Part shown: one piece after another, positions 16,151 through 24,994 of the stretch
How positions within the stretch are numbered: the stretch's first letter is position 1
Layout of the letters: each line of letters starts with the position of its first letter
NCBI RefSeq assembly: GCF_003860465.1
Contig: NZ_CP034184.1
Coordinates: 451,056 to 515,055 of the forward strand
Reading direction: 5' to 3'
Length of the DNA: 64,000 nucleotides
Origin: Deinococcus psychrotolerans
Lineage (GTDB): Bacteria > Deinococcota > Deinococci > Deinococcales > Deinococcaceae
Translations under genes and position numbers: made by a program
Notes under the pieces: model-generated
What the model saw: the letters and a program-made list of their open reading frames with translations, nothing else
What the model was told of the DNA's origin: nothing
Databases searched by the model: none

Positions 16151-17166
16151 CGCGCTGGCTGACAACGGGGTTGTTGTTGCTGGCCTCCACTGCTGCTGCC
16201 CAAGGCAATCTGATCATCCGCTTCCTTGACGTCGGTCAGGGTGACGCGGTGCTCATCACCTCCCCGGAAGGCAAGAGCCTGATCTATGACGGGGGCCGCA
16301 GCGAAACCCGCATGCGCGAGTTGATCCAGCAGTACCAGATCAAAAACGTCTCGCTGGTCGCGGCCAGCCACGCCGACGCTGATCACATCACCGGTTTGGT
16401 GCCGGTGGTCGAGCAGTTCAGGCCCCAGCTCTTCTTGAATAATGGCCTGGCTGGAACGACCCGGATCTGGAGCAAGCTCACCAGTGCAGCGCAGCAAGCA
16501 GGAACCAAGGGGCTGGTGGCACAGGATCAGGTCATCAACCTGGGCAGCGTCAAGGTGACGGTCATTCCCCCGCCACCCGGCATGAAAGCCGGAGAGCAGA
16601 ACACCCATTCGGTCGGGCTGCTCATCCAGTACGGCACTTTCAAAGCGCTGATGACGGGCGACTCCGAGACGGCGGAAACCGAAGGCTGGCTCAAAACGTA
16701 TCCGGCTAGTGCCCTCGGTCCCATCGACGTGTACAAATCCATTCACCACGGCGCGAAGAACGGTGACCACCCGGCCTGGCTCTCGGCAGTGCGCCCCAGC
16801 AATGTGGTGATCAGCGTCGGCCCGAACAACTACGGCCATCCGACGACGCAAGCCCTCGCTCTCTACGCCAAAGCAGGCGCAGCGGTCTACCGCACCGACC
16901 TAAACGGCACCGTGACCGTGACGGTGCAGCCGGGCGGCCAGTACACCATCAAGACCGAGCGCGGGAAGAGTACGCCGACGCCCACTACCCAGCCACGATC
17001 TCAATCCACTCCACTGGTCATCCCCGCCACGCCACCGGCAGGTGTCAATGTCAGTTATGCAAACTGTACGGCAGTCCGGGCGGCGGGCAAAGCGCCGATC
17101 CGGGTGGGCGAGCCGGGCTACAGCCGCAAGCTTGACCGTGACGGAGACGGGATCGGGTGCGAGTGA
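16147..17166 (+). CDS. Secreted ComEC-like metallo-beta-lactamase protein with Excalibur domain
   Basis: 339 residues from GTG 16147, coupled to the DUF3006 gene. Signal peptide MTRWLTTGLLLLASTAAAQG; ComEC/Rec2-type hydrolase domain (IIRFLDVGQGDAVLI, ASHADADHITGL, LMTGDSETAE, YKSIHHGAKNGD), then a Thr/Pro/Ser linker (about 270-300) and a C-terminal Excalibur calcium-binding domain (NCTAVRAAGKAPI, DRDGDGIGCE). It is probably an extracellular nuclease or phosphodiesterase acting on DNA, possibly for nutrient or DNA processing. Confidence 0.85.
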   Translation: MTRWLTTGLLLLASTAAAQGNLIIRFLDVGQGDAVLITSPEGKSLIYDGGRSETRMRELIQQYQIKNVSLVAASHADADHITGLVPVVEQFRPQLFLNNGLAGTTRIWSKLTSAAQQAGTKGLVAQDQVINLGSVKVTVIPPPPGMKAGEQNTHSVGLLIQYGTFKALMTGDSETAETEGWLKTYPASALGPIDVYKSIHHGAKNGDHPAWLSAVRPSNVVISVGPNNYGHPTTQALALYAKAGAAVYRTDLNGTVTVTVQPGGQYTIKTERGKSTPTPTTQPRSQSTPLVIPATPPAGVNVSYANCTAVRAAGKAPIRVGEPGYSRKLDRDGDGIGCE

Positions 17167-17222
17167 CCGACCTGCTGACGAGAATGACTGTTACTCCAGT
17201 TCGCTTCCTCTAGCATGCGCCC

Positions 17223-18632
17223 GTGACTGTGAAACTCAAATATGACCGGGGAACGCTGATCACCTGGGAAACCCCCCAGGTGATCGCCCCGCTGTTCACC
17301 TGGGACGACCGCTCACAGCTCTACCGGGCACCGGGGCAGTGCTACCGGCAAGTCGTCGAGACGCTGCGGGCGCACGGCGTCAAGCACCAGGACGAGGCGA
17401 CTGAGTTCAAAACTCTGGAGCTGCGCGTCAGCCGGGAAGTCGAGCCCTACCTCCATCAGACCGAAGCGCTGGCCGCTTGGAAGCAGGCCGGGCGGCAAGG
17501 GGTGGTGGTGTTGCCCACCGGGTCGGGGAAAACCTTTGTCGCTCAGCTGGCGATGCGCGACACGCCCCGCAGCACGCTCATCTGCGTTCCCACCAAAGTG
17601 TTGATGCACCAGTGGTATTCGGGGCTGCTGGCCGCCTTTCCCGACGCCAACATCGGCCTGCTGGGTGACGGCAATAAAGACCAGACGCCCATTCTGATCG
17701 CCATCTATGAATCCGCAACTATCTACGCCGAGGAGCTGGCCACCCGGTACGCGCTGATCATCTTTGACGAGGTTCACCATTTACCCTCTGATTACTACCG
17801 CACCATCGCCACCATGAGCCTGGCTCCCTACCGCTTGGGCCTGACCGCGACGCCCAAGCGCGGCGACGGACGCGAGGCAGATCTGGACGCCCTGGTTGGC
17901 CCAGTCGTTTACCACAAGACCCCCGCCGAGCTGGGTGGCGGCACGTTGGCCGACTATCAGGAAGTGCAGATTCGGATTCGCCTGAGCGCCACTGAGCAGG
18001 CCCGTTACGACGAGCTGATTGCCCAGCGCAACGCGTTCCTGTGGCGGATGCATATCAAACTCGGCTCGCCTGAAGGCTGGCAGAAGTTCATCAACGCCAG
18101 CGGTACCTTGGAAGGGCGCAAAGCCATGCTGGCCCACCGGGAAGCGCGGTCTATCGCCTTCGGCACCGACGGCAAATTACGGGTACTGGAGGAAGTGCTG
18201 GCCAACCACCCGACCGAGCGCACGTTGATCTTTGCAGACGACAACGCGATGGTCTACCGGATCAGCCGCGAGTTCTTCATCCCAGTGATTACGCACCATA
18301 CGCCCGTCAAGGAGCGCCACGACCTGTTGCAGCAGTTCAAGGCAGGCACCTACCGCATTTTGGCGGCCAGCCGGGTTCTAAACGAGGGCGTCGACGTTCC
18401 GGAAGCGAGCATCGCTGTCGTCCTCTCCGGCACAGCCACGGAGCGCGAGTACATTCAGCGGCTGGGGCGCATCCTGCGGAAATCGGAAGGAAAGAAAGCG
18501 GTGCTGTACGAAGTCGTCACCGAGGGCACCAGCGAAGAGCGGGTCAGCCAGCAGCGCCGGGGCGAGTGGAACAGCCAACGCGGGCCGTCTGTCCCCACCG
18601 CCACCTGGGAGGATGTGAATGCTCCCCACTGA
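17223..18632 (+). CDS. XPB-type superfamily 2 DNA helicase
   Basis: 469 residues; the first codon is GTG at 17223. Helicase motifs: Walker A LPTGSGKT (97-104), Ia LICVPTKVLMHQW, DEVH box (182-185), motif III LGLTATPKRGDG, and C-terminal half ILAASRVLNEGVDVPEAS and YIQRLGRILRKS. The layout matches archaeal/bacterial XPB, an ATP-dependent DNA-unwinding repair helicase. It overlaps by 14 nt the bax1-like gene, its known nuclease partner. Together they could open and cut damaged DNA in a nucleotide-excision-type reaction. Confidence 0.9.
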   Translation: MTVKLKYDRGTLITWETPQVIAPLFTWDDRSQLYRAPGQCYRQVVETLRAHGVKHQDEATEFKTLELRVSREVEPYLHQTEALAAWKQAGRQGVVVLPTGSGKTFVAQLAMRDTPRSTLICVPTKVLMHQWYSGLLAAFPDANIGLLGDGNKDQTPILIAIYESATIYAEELATRYALIIFDEVHHLPSDYYRTIATMSLAPYRLGLTATPKRGDGREADLDALVGPVVYHKTPAELGGGTLADYQEVQIRIRLSATEQARYDELIAQRNAFLWRMHIKLGSPEGWQKFINASGTLEGRKAMLAHREARSIAFGTDGKLRVLEEVLANHPTERTLIFADDNAMVYRISREFFIPVITHHTPVKERHDLLQQFKAGTYRILAASRVLNEGVDVPEASIAVVLSGTATEREYIQRLGRILRKSEGKKAVLYEVVTEGTSEERVSQQRRGEWNSQRGPSVPTATWEDVNAPH

Positions 18633-19884
18633 GCTGCTGATGTTCAAGGTCAAGGCCGGGATCGTCGAGCCGAGATTACTCAAGCCTAACCCGACCCACA
18701 CCGCACTGATCGCCCGCTTGATCGAGTTGTTTGAAACCAGCGTGGGCAAGCGGCGTTTTGAACTGAGCGAGGAACTCAAGACTTTGGAGGAAGGTCGCCG
18801 GGACTACCGGGTGGTGCGTGGGTTGGCGCACATCCTCGCTGGGGATCACAGCACCTTTGCCACCGGGGGGGTTCTCTCCCCGCCACTGGTGCGGGCCCGA
18901 CTCTTCGAACTCAGCCAGGCGCACCCACCGGCACGGTTTCGCCGTCAAGACCTCCTCGAACAGGTGGGACGCAGTCTGGGAGCTGACCCGCAGGAGGTGG
19001 CCGACGCGCTGTACGCCGACCTGCCGGATCAGCAGACGCTGGTAAGCTTTGAAGCCCCTGACCCTCAGATACTGCTCGACCGCTACAACCTGGCACAGGC
19101 ACAGGGGCTGCTCTACCGCGCTTACAGCCTGATCATCACCGCCCGCCGCAACGAACCAGCCCGGTACCGGCAGTTGATCTCCTACGTCAAGTTCTTCGGA
19201 TTGATGGTCACGGTGGAAGGGGATTCGGATTACGGCTTCACCCTGACCCTCGACGGCCCGACGTCTTTGTTTGGCGGCACGACCCGCTACGGATTGAGCT
19301 TGGCTAAGTTTCTACCGGCGCTGCTTCACGTGACCGAGTGGGATTTATCTGCCGCTCTCAAACCCCGCAAAGACCTGGCGTGGATCGATCCCACCGATAC
19401 CGAGTGGTCGTTTCAACTCACCAGCGAGGACGGTTACGTCAGCCACTACCCGCCGCCTAAAGAGTTCGATTCAGCTCTGGAGTCGGGCTTTGCTGACCGC
19501 TTTGCCAAACTCAAGTCACCTTGGACACTGGAACGCGAGGTGGACTTGGTGCCCATCCCCGGCGGCGTGATCATTCCCGATTTCCGCTTGCTGCACGAAG
19601 ACGGGCGCAGCGTGCTGCTGGAGATCGTGGGCTACTGGCGGCCTGATTACCTGACCAAGAAGTTTGACCGGCTCAAGAAGTCGGGCCGGATGGACATCAT
19701 CGTGGCAATCAGCGAGCGGCTGAATCTGGAGAAAGCCGGGATCAAGTTGGACGCTTTCAGTGAGCAGGTCATTTCATTTAAGGGCGTCCTAGATCCAAAG
19801 CGGGTGCTGGAATTGGCTGAGGTATTGGCGGTGCAGCCAACCGAACGGGCAAAGAAGAAACGGATCAAAGGGAAGCTCCAATGA
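18619..19884 (+). CDS. Bax1-like nuclease (DUF790), XPB partner
   Basis: 421 residues from ATG 18619, overlapping the XPB gene (an alternative ATG is 18640). It has the DUF790/Bax1 organisation: N-terminal region LPTELLMFKVKAGIVEPRLL, helical middle, and a C-terminal PD-(D/E)xK-like nuclease core GVIIPDFRLLHEDG...LLEIVGYWRPDYLTKK with D and E residues spaced as expected. In archaea Bax1 binds XPB and cleaves DNA 3' to bubbles. A long plus-strand operon DUF3006-MBL-XPB-Bax1 is possible but the 56-bp gap before XPB may hold a promoter. Confidence 0.85.
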   Translation: MLPTELLMFKVKAGIVEPRLLKPNPTHTALIARLIELFETSVGKRRFELSEELKTLEEGRRDYRVVRGLAHILAGDHSTFATGGVLSPPLVRARLFELSQAHPPARFRRQDLLEQVGRSLGADPQEVADALYADLPDQQTLVSFEAPDPQILLDRYNLAQAQGLLYRAYSLIITARRNEPARYRQLISYVKFFGLMVTVEGDSDYGFTLTLDGPTSLFGGTTRYGLSLAKFLPALLHVTEWDLSAALKPRKDLAWIDPTDTEWSFQLTSEDGYVSHYPPPKEFDSALESGFADRFAKLKSPWTLEREVDLVPIPGGVIIPDFRLLHEDGRSVLLEIVGYWRPDYLTKKFDRLKKSGRMDIIVAISERLNLEKAGIKLDAFSEQVISFKGVLDPKRVLELAEVLAVQPTERAKKKRIKGKLQ

Positions 19885-20339
19885 ATCCGTTCTCCATCTT
19901 CTGAGGACTGTTCTTCAGATGGCCGCAACCATGCCCACTGGCGGATGCGCAAGCTGTCCTCGCGAGCAGGCGTGCAGTTGGCGAGCTTCTCAGCCTGCTT
20001 GGTCTCCCCTGCCCCTCTGCGCCGGGCGTTCAGTTCGCTGATCCGCAGGGCCGTCACAATATCGAAGTGAAGGTGACCCAGTTTGGCTCTTCCGCTGATT
20101 CCGTGCATTAAGGCCATTCCAGAGGTAAGTTCGCTGAACTTCGGTGGCGCAACGCCGTCTTCGACGTCATGTCTTCGGGTTTTGAAACTGCGATAGAGCC
20201 TCAGACCTCACCATTGCACGGAAATGCCGGAAGAGCCGCAAAATCGGGGCAAGCCCACCAGTCGCATTACCGGGCAAGTGGAGATACGGGCTGACGTCGG
20301 CAGGAGGCCAAAGCGACTATTCGAGGCCATAGTGACTAC
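19885..20339. other. Mobile-element debris upstream of IS3 copy 2
   Basis: No intact gene. A minus-strand frame (20117 down to about 19890, MALMHGISGRAKLGHLHF...) has no recognisable domain. At 20238-20258 lies a solitary 21-bp right end of the 1247-bp IS3 (CGCAAAATCGGGGCAAGCCCA), showing that another copy once ended here. The 81 bp between it and copy 2 are unassigned. Confidence 0.5.
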
Positions 20340-20396
20340 TGAGAGTGGCCCAGTTTTGCGTAGATGGAGATAAGCCTCGACAATAGGAGGCCCATC

Positions 20397-20696
20397 ATGA
20401 CAAACCGCAGAATCCATACCGCTGACTTCAAACGAGACGCCGTGCAGCTTGCCCGAACGAACGGCAACGTCTCCAGTACCGCCCGCGACCTGAGCGTCAG
20501 TGTTTCGCTCATCCGTAAATGGATGAGCGCTGAGCAAGAGGTTGGCCATGCCGCATTCCCCGGTCATGGTCAGCAACTACTGACCGCCGACCAACAAGAG
20601 ATTCGCAGGCTCCGCAAGGAAGTTAAAGTCCTGCGCCAAGAACGTGAAATCCTGAAAAAAGCGACGGCCTTCTTTGCCAAAGAAACTACGTACTGA
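20397..20696 (+). CDS. IS3-family transposase OrfA (copy 2)
   Basis: The 99-residue product has the same sequence as the 4419-4718 OrfA: HTH with SVSLIRKWM and coiled coil, ending in the -1 frameshift run AAAAAAG. The AGGAGG site before ATG 20397 is conserved. Confidence 0.9.
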   Translation: MTNRRIHTADFKRDAVQLARTNGNVSSTARDLSVSVSLIRKWMSAEQEVGHAAFPGHGQQLLTADQQEIRRLRKEVKVLRQEREILKKATAFFAKETTY

Positions 20697-20734
20697 GATT
20701 CCGCTTCATTCATGACTACCGATCCCAGTACCGC

Positions 20735-21556
20735 TTGGACATCATGTGTCGGGTGCTGGAGGTTTCAGTGAGCGGCTACCACAGTTGGCGAAGAAGGCCC
20801 ATCTCCAATCAGCAGCAACAGGACGCGCTGCTGAAGCAGCGCATCCACGATGTCTACCACCACCGCAAGGCACGCTACGGTGCCCCACGGATTCATGCGG
20901 AGCTGAAAGCCGAAGGATTGTCGGTCTCCAAGAAGAGGATTGCCCGTTTGATGCGTATTGGTGGGCTGCGAGCTAAAGGAAAGCACCGCTCAGTACGCAC
21001 GACCAACCGTAATCACAGCGATCCAGTCTGCCCAAACCTGCTTGATCGCCAGTTCAACGTCCAGCAGCCCAACCAGATCTGGGCCGCCGATTTGACCTAC
21101 ATTCCCACGAAAGAAGGCTGGCTCTACTTGGCTGTTACCCTCGATCTGTTTTCCCGAACGGTAGTGGGGTATGCAATGGATGCGTACATGCCTGCAACGC
21201 TGCCACTGGCAGCGTTGCACATGGCTGTCCAGCGCCGAAATCCACCACCAGGTTTGCTGCATCACAGCGACCAAGGAAGTCAGTATACGAGCCATCTGTT
21301 TCAATCTGCACTCGCACAGATTCAGGCGAAGTGCAGTATGAGCCGCAAAGGGGAATGCTGGGATAACGCCGTTGTGGAGAGCTTTTTCAGCTCCCTGAAA
21401 CGGGAGCTGTTCGAGGAGACGATCTTCGAGACCCGAGCAGTTGCCAGACAAGCCATTTTCGAGTTCATTGAGGTCTTTTATAACCGTCAGCGCCGCCACT
21501 CGTCTCTAGGCTACTTGACACCCGCTGACTTCGAACGCCAAGCTACAGCCGCTTAA
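20735..21556 (+). CDS. IS3-family transposase OrfB (copy 2)
   Basis: The product has the same sequence as the 4757-5578 OrfB; the one base change noticed (GTC to GTT in AVTLD) is silent. DDE residues in WAADLTY, HHSDQGSQY and VVESFFSS are intact, so this copy could still be active or was very recently. Confidence 0.9.
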   Translation: MDIMCRVLEVSVSGYHSWRRRPISNQQQQDALLKQRIHDVYHHRKARYGAPRIHAELKAEGLSVSKKRIARLMRIGGLRAKGKHRSVRTTNRNHSDPVCPNLLDRQFNVQQPNQIWAADLTYIPTKEGWLYLAVTLDLFSRTVVGYAMDAYMPATLPLAALHMAVQRRNPPPGLLHHSDQGSQYTSHLFQSALAQIQAKCSMSRKGECWDNAVVESFFSSLKRELFEETIFETRAVARQAIFEFIEVFYNRQRRHSSLGYLTPADFERQATAA

Positions 21557-21586
21557 CCTCAACTACGCAAAATCGGGGCAAGCCCA

Positions 21587-22348
21587 CTACTGAACTACGA
21601 GGTACGCGAGTATCTGCTGGAGAAATGGGGTCGCAAGTGTGCTTACTGCGGCGCTGAACAGACCCCCTTAGAGATTGAGCACATCATCCCCAGAAGCAAA
21701 GGCGGCTCCAACCGAGTCAACAATCTGACACTGGCTTGCGTTCCCTGCAACCAAAAGAAAAGCAGTCGGGACGTCAACGAATTCTTAGCAAAGAAACCGG
21801 AAATCCTCAAGAAGATTCTGGGTCAAGCCAAAGCCTCTCTGCGGGACGCGGCAGCGGTCAATTCAACACGCTGGAAGCTGTATGAGACGCTGAAATCTTA
21901 CGGATTTCCGGTTGAGATTGGCACAGGTGGACGCACCAAGTTCAACCGCCGAACTCAGGGCTTTAAGAAGGCCCACTGGATTGACGCGGCCTGCGTTGGC
22001 GAGTCGGGCGAACACGTCGCCATCCCTCACCTCAAACCGCTGCTGATCAAGTGCATGGAACGTGGAAATCGCAAGGCGTGTAAGACAGACAAATACGGGT
22101 TTCCGAACAAATGGCGGACCCGGCAGAAAGTCTTTTTCGGCTTCCAGACGGGCGACATGGTGATCGCACATGTTCTGACGGGAAAACATACAGGCGTGTA
22201 TGTAGGGCGGGTTTCTATGCGGAAGAGCGGGCAATTTTGCCTGAGCATTGGGCGAGACACGGAAGGAAAAAAGGAGAAAAAAGATGGACTGCATCGCCGC
22301 TTCTTCAGAACACTCCAAAGACAAGACGGCTATAGCTATGGTTTTTAG
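21587..22348 (+). pseudogene. iscB: C-terminal half of IscB (OMEGA RNA-guided nuclease)
   Basis: 253 codons, open from the IS3 boundary to TAG 22346-22348 with no start codon near the 5' end. The IscB order is visible: YEVREYLLEKWGRKCAYCG, HNH domain (EIEHIIPRSKGGSNRVNNL, CVPCNQKKSSRD, two CxxC pairs; H32 of the fragment), AQAKA-type linker and DAAAVNSTRW, the RuvC-III motif AHWIDAACVG, then the C-terminal domain ending QRQDGYSYGF. RuvC-I, bridge helix and RuvC-II are missing, so it cannot be a complete nuclease. IS3 copy 2 sits precisely at the truncation. Confidence 0.88.
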
Positions 22349-22371
22349 CCTTGGCATGGCTCCTTTCCTCC

Positions 22372-22391
22372 CCAGAATAAATTCTGGGGTA
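22372..22391 (+). other. ISC-element right-end hairpin
   Basis: CCCCAGAAT-AA-ATTCTGGGG, flanked by TCCTTTCCT and TATCTCGGAGG, 24 bp after the IscB stop. A hairpin of this style next to IscB is the right end recognised by IS200/IS605-type transposases, so the fragment's 3' element boundary is preserved. Confidence 0.65.
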
Positions 22392-22491
22392 TCTCGGAGG
22401 TTTGTATGATTTTTAACTGCTGCGCGGTGTCGGCTCTCAGCTCTTACCACTGGCCACCATCCTCTGCCTCGGCACGTCACCCCGGCAGGCA

Positions 22492-22692
22492 ATGGATCGT
22501 GCGGCGCTCGGACTGAACATCAGCCCCACCCTCGCGCCGGATCTCTTGTTGTTTCACGCGCAACCGAATGCCGACAGACTCCGCATCCTGCCCGGCGACA
22601 TCCTCATCGGCGGCGGCGTCACCTGCCGCGTCCTCGACCACGCCGAAACGACCCGCGCCACCCACCAGGGCCAGGCCGTCAACCTCACCTAA
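22492..22692 (+). CDS. Possible small or 5'-truncated hypothetical protein
   Basis: 66 residues from ATG 22492, LNISPTLAPDLLLFHAQP and LPGDILIGGGVTCRVLDH. The frame is open upstream to about 22411, next to the ISC right end, with no clear start signal, so it may be the 3' part of a gene cut by the ISC element. Same strand and style as the plasmid-type genes that follow. Confidence 0.4.
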   Translation: MDRAALGLNISPTLAPDLLLFHAQPNADRLRILPGDILIGGGVTCRVLDHAETTRATHQGQAVNLT

Positions 22693-22825
22693 ACGACCGT
22701 GGCCCTCCCCGGCCAACAACGCCGGGGCACAGCAGAACAGAACCCTTTGCTCAACATCGGGTCCACCCCCTTAAGCGACGCCCTCCCCTACCGCCCAACA
22801 CAGCGGACCATCAAGGAGAACCACC

Positions 22826-23467
22826 ATGAATCAAGGCATGATCAGCGGCAGCATCGTCCGTGTGGAAGATAAGAGCCAAGCCGCAGGCTTCCCCGCCTGC
22901 ATCGTCACCATCGCGGGCGAAACGCACCGGGAGAACAAGCCGCTGGTGTACTTCGAGCAGATCCGCGTCTCCGGCCACACCGCCACCGCTGCCCTGGCCC
23001 TCCAGTCGGGTGACGCCGTGCTCTTCGACCAGGCGGTGATTGAACAGCAGACCTGGGTGGAACGCGCCAGCAATGAACCACGCGCACAGCTGGTCGTCCG
23101 GGGCTTGAGCATGACCCGTCTGCGCGGCACGACCAGCAAAATGATGGGTGAGCACCGCGTGCTCCTGCAAGCGGTGAACAGTTTCACCATCCGGGGCCGC
23201 CTCGCTGACGCACCCAAGATGAAAACGGTAGGCGCAACGACTGTGACCGAAGGGGCCATCGTTGTCAACCTTCCCGAAGGGCGCAGCAGCGCGACCCGTC
23301 CGCACTATCTGAAGGTCGAGAGCTGGGGACACACCCCAATGAGTGGTCAGGCCAAAGGCGTCGTGACCGTCGCGGAAGTGCTCGTCAAGACCGACAGCGC
23401 CATGATCGACGGGAAGAAGCGTTACTTCACGGTTCTCGAAGCTCGCAGCAGCGCGGTTCTGGCCTGA
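22826..23467 (+). CDS. Single-stranded-DNA-binding-like OB-fold protein
   Basis: 213 residues; ATG 22826 follows AAGGAG. Two beta-rich halves can be seen: residues about 5-100 (GSIVRVEDKSQ, DAVLFDQAVIEQQTWVE, AQLVVRGLSM) and 115-210 (NSFTIRGRLADAPKMKT, HYLKVESWGHTP, ARSSAVLA). The RGRLADAP start of the second half is typical of SSB OB folds, where it begins a DNA-binding strand. The two-OB architecture resembles Deinococcus SSB but it is shorter, with no acidic tip. Probably a plasmid or ICE accessory protein. Confidence 0.65.
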   Translation: MNQGMISGSIVRVEDKSQAAGFPACIVTIAGETHRENKPLVYFEQIRVSGHTATAALALQSGDAVLFDQAVIEQQTWVERASNEPRAQLVVRGLSMTRLRGTTSKMMGEHRVLLQAVNSFTIRGRLADAPKMKTVGATTVTEGAIVVNLPEGRSSATRPHYLKVESWGHTPMSGQAKGVVTVAEVLVKTDSAMIDGKKRYFTVLEARSSAVLA

Positions 23468-23504
23468 ATTGATGTTCAACCATCACCCCTCCCAGGATGA
23501 AGTC

Positions 23505-24188
23505 ATGAATGAGACGACCCAGATTGGTTTAACATTGCTCTCCCGCGAAGAAGCGCGAGTACTGCTCGCCGACCTCCCGCTCTGCCCGAATGCAGCGGCC
23601 AGGATGACCTGGCGCAGCTGGGTACAGAACGCGTCCGGCATTGGCCACTTCCAGTCGACGCCCTGCCGGGAAGAGGTCGAGGCTTACCTGAAGGCTGGGT
23701 ACCAGGTCATCTTCGCCGAGCAGTCGCAGGATGACGTGCTGCATGTGTGGATTATCTTCCCCAGCCAGCAGGCGAAGCGGGTGGCGGAACTTGCACCGCA
23801 CGCCTGCCGCGCGGCGGCGTTAAGTTGGCTCAAGCCCAGCCAGTCGGTCTCTGCCCCCTTGCCCCTGACCCTGCCGGTCACCCTCACCATGAATGCAGCG
23901 GCGCAACTCACGCTCGAACTCGGGTTCGCCACCGCAACCCTGAGCGTCACCGAAGCCTTGCTCCTCGCCGATCACCTCCACCGCGCCGCCGCCGGGCACA
24001 ATCTCGACGAAACGACCCCCATCCCGATCTTCAGCAGCGGCGCGACCATCATTCTGGAAGGCCAGAATCAGAGAGCGGTGTGGCTCTGCCCTCAACTGGC
24101 GATTCGTGTCGCGCAGCACATTGAACGCCTGGCAAACCTGCGTCTGCCCACAGGCGCGTCACCCCCAAGCACGTCTACGTGGCCCTGA
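23505..24188 (+). CDS. Hypothetical plasmid-type protein
   Basis: ATG 23505 with AGGAT upstream is preferred; in-frame TTG 23469 and ATG 23472 are alternatives. 227 residues, no recognised domain: LLSREEARVLLADLPLC, HFQSTPCREEVEAYLKAGYQVIF, then two beta-rich segments. It follows the SSB-like gene by 37 bp and is probably co-transcribed. Another frame across its end (24160-24250, VTPKHVYVALTAQPAKTI) also looks protein-like, so a frameshift near the 3' end is possible. Confidence 0.55.
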   Translation: MNETTQIGLTLLSREEARVLLADLPLCPNAAARMTWRSWVQNASGIGHFQSTPCREEVEAYLKAGYQVIFAEQSQDDVLHVWIIFPSQQAKRVAELAPHACRAAALSWLKPSQSVSAPLPLTLPVTLTMNAAAQLTLELGFATATLSVTEALLLADHLHRAAAGHNLDETTPIPIFSSGATIILEGQNQRAVWLCPQLAIRVAQHIERLANLRLPTGASPPSTSTWP

Positions 24189-24459
24189 CCGCCCAACCAG
24201 CCAAAACCATCCGGCTCGGCTGGCTGGGCCGCTTCTTCAAGGCCAGCTAAGCCGCCCCGGCGGGCGGCGAACGCGGCCTTCAGGATCCGCGTTCCTCATT
24301 CGGTCCCCCGCCCTGCGCGGGGCACGGAACCAGGAACGCGCCAGTGCGTTCTTCTGCTTGACCAAGATCTGGAGTGATTGCTCAGCAAGGAGCTGGTTGT
24401 GCTGAGCAGTCACCTTCACCCTCACACCTGTCGTGCCGAAGCCATGAGAAACTGATGGT

Positions 24460-24933
24460 ATGAACCCGCAGTTCCCTGAACCAGAGAACGACTTCGATGT
24501 GGATGTCCTTCGTGGCATTCAAGAGTACGGATGGTTCGTACTCAAAGTGCCTGAAGATGCCGAAGATCCAGGTTTCGCCTTCACCGTCGGCCTTTGGGCG
24601 AACTACCTGCATCCTGAACTGATCATGTTTGGCCTCAGTCTTAAGGTCATGCACGAGATTCTCAATCTCGCTGGGAACGAAGTCAGCCGTAAAATGCGCC
24701 GGTTTGAGTCCGGTCAGCAGGCAGAGGGTCTCATAGAGGATCACTCCTGCACCTTCATGGATGTCGGTTCCGAGGCATACGATGAGTACCTTGGGTACGC
24801 CCAGTGGCTGTACCGCAAGCAGATGTTTCCAGTGCTGCAATGCGTGTGGCCGGACCGTCAGGGCTTCTTTCCCTGGCACGCTGGCTTCCTTGAAGAGCTG
24901 CGTAGTCACCAGCCTATTCTCGGGAGAAACTGA
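24460..24933 (+). CDS. DUF4262 family protein
   Basis: 157 residues. DUF4262 features: DVLRGIQEYGWFVLKVPED, FAFTVGLWANYLHPELIMFGL, MHEILNLAGNEV, and late aromatic-rich GYAQWLYRKQMFPVLQCVWPD. The family is widespread, its biochemical role unknown. The gene is preceded by a 270-bp gap with G+C-rich short repeats (around 24250-24330) but no gene. Its last codons contain a copy of the CTGCGTAGTCACC motif that reappears in the downstream hairpin. Confidence 0.8.
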   Translation: MNPQFPEPENDFDVDVLRGIQEYGWFVLKVPEDAEDPGFAFTVGLWANYLHPELIMFGLSLKVMHEILNLAGNEVSRKMRRFESGQQAEGLIEDHSCTFMDVGSEAYDEYLGYAQWLYRKQMFPVLQCVWPDRQGFFPWHAGFLEELRSHQPILGRN

Positions 24934-24951
24934 CTCCTACTTTTCAATGAG

Positions 24952-24994
24952 GGTGACTACGCAGCACAGGGTAAGATCGTGCTACGTAGTCACC
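24952..24994. repeat. Inverted repeat GGTGACTACG(C/T)AGCAC
   Basis: Arms 24952-24967 and 24979-24994 match at 15 of 16 positions around an 11-nt spacer. A third copy of the half-site (CTGCGTAGTCACC) is at 24898-24910, inside the DUF4262 gene end. No T-run follows, so a protein-binding site or mobile-element end is as likely as a terminator. Confidence 0.6.

Larger units (their letters stand above)
20340..21586 (+). mobile_element. IS3-family insertion sequence, copy 2, with CTAC target duplication
   Basis: 1247 bp, nearly identical to 4362-5608. It is flanked by CTAC at 20336-20339 and again at 21587-21590, a 4-bp target duplication normal for IS3 elements. It landed at the left edge of an IscB fragment. 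Same TIRs, slippery A6G site and two ORFs as copy 1. Confidence 0.95.

Noticed and set aside
19647..20117. Minus-strand ORF overlapping the end of the Bax1-like gene
   Set aside because: No recognised domain; the first part covers IS-like sequence and the rest is antisense to Bax1.
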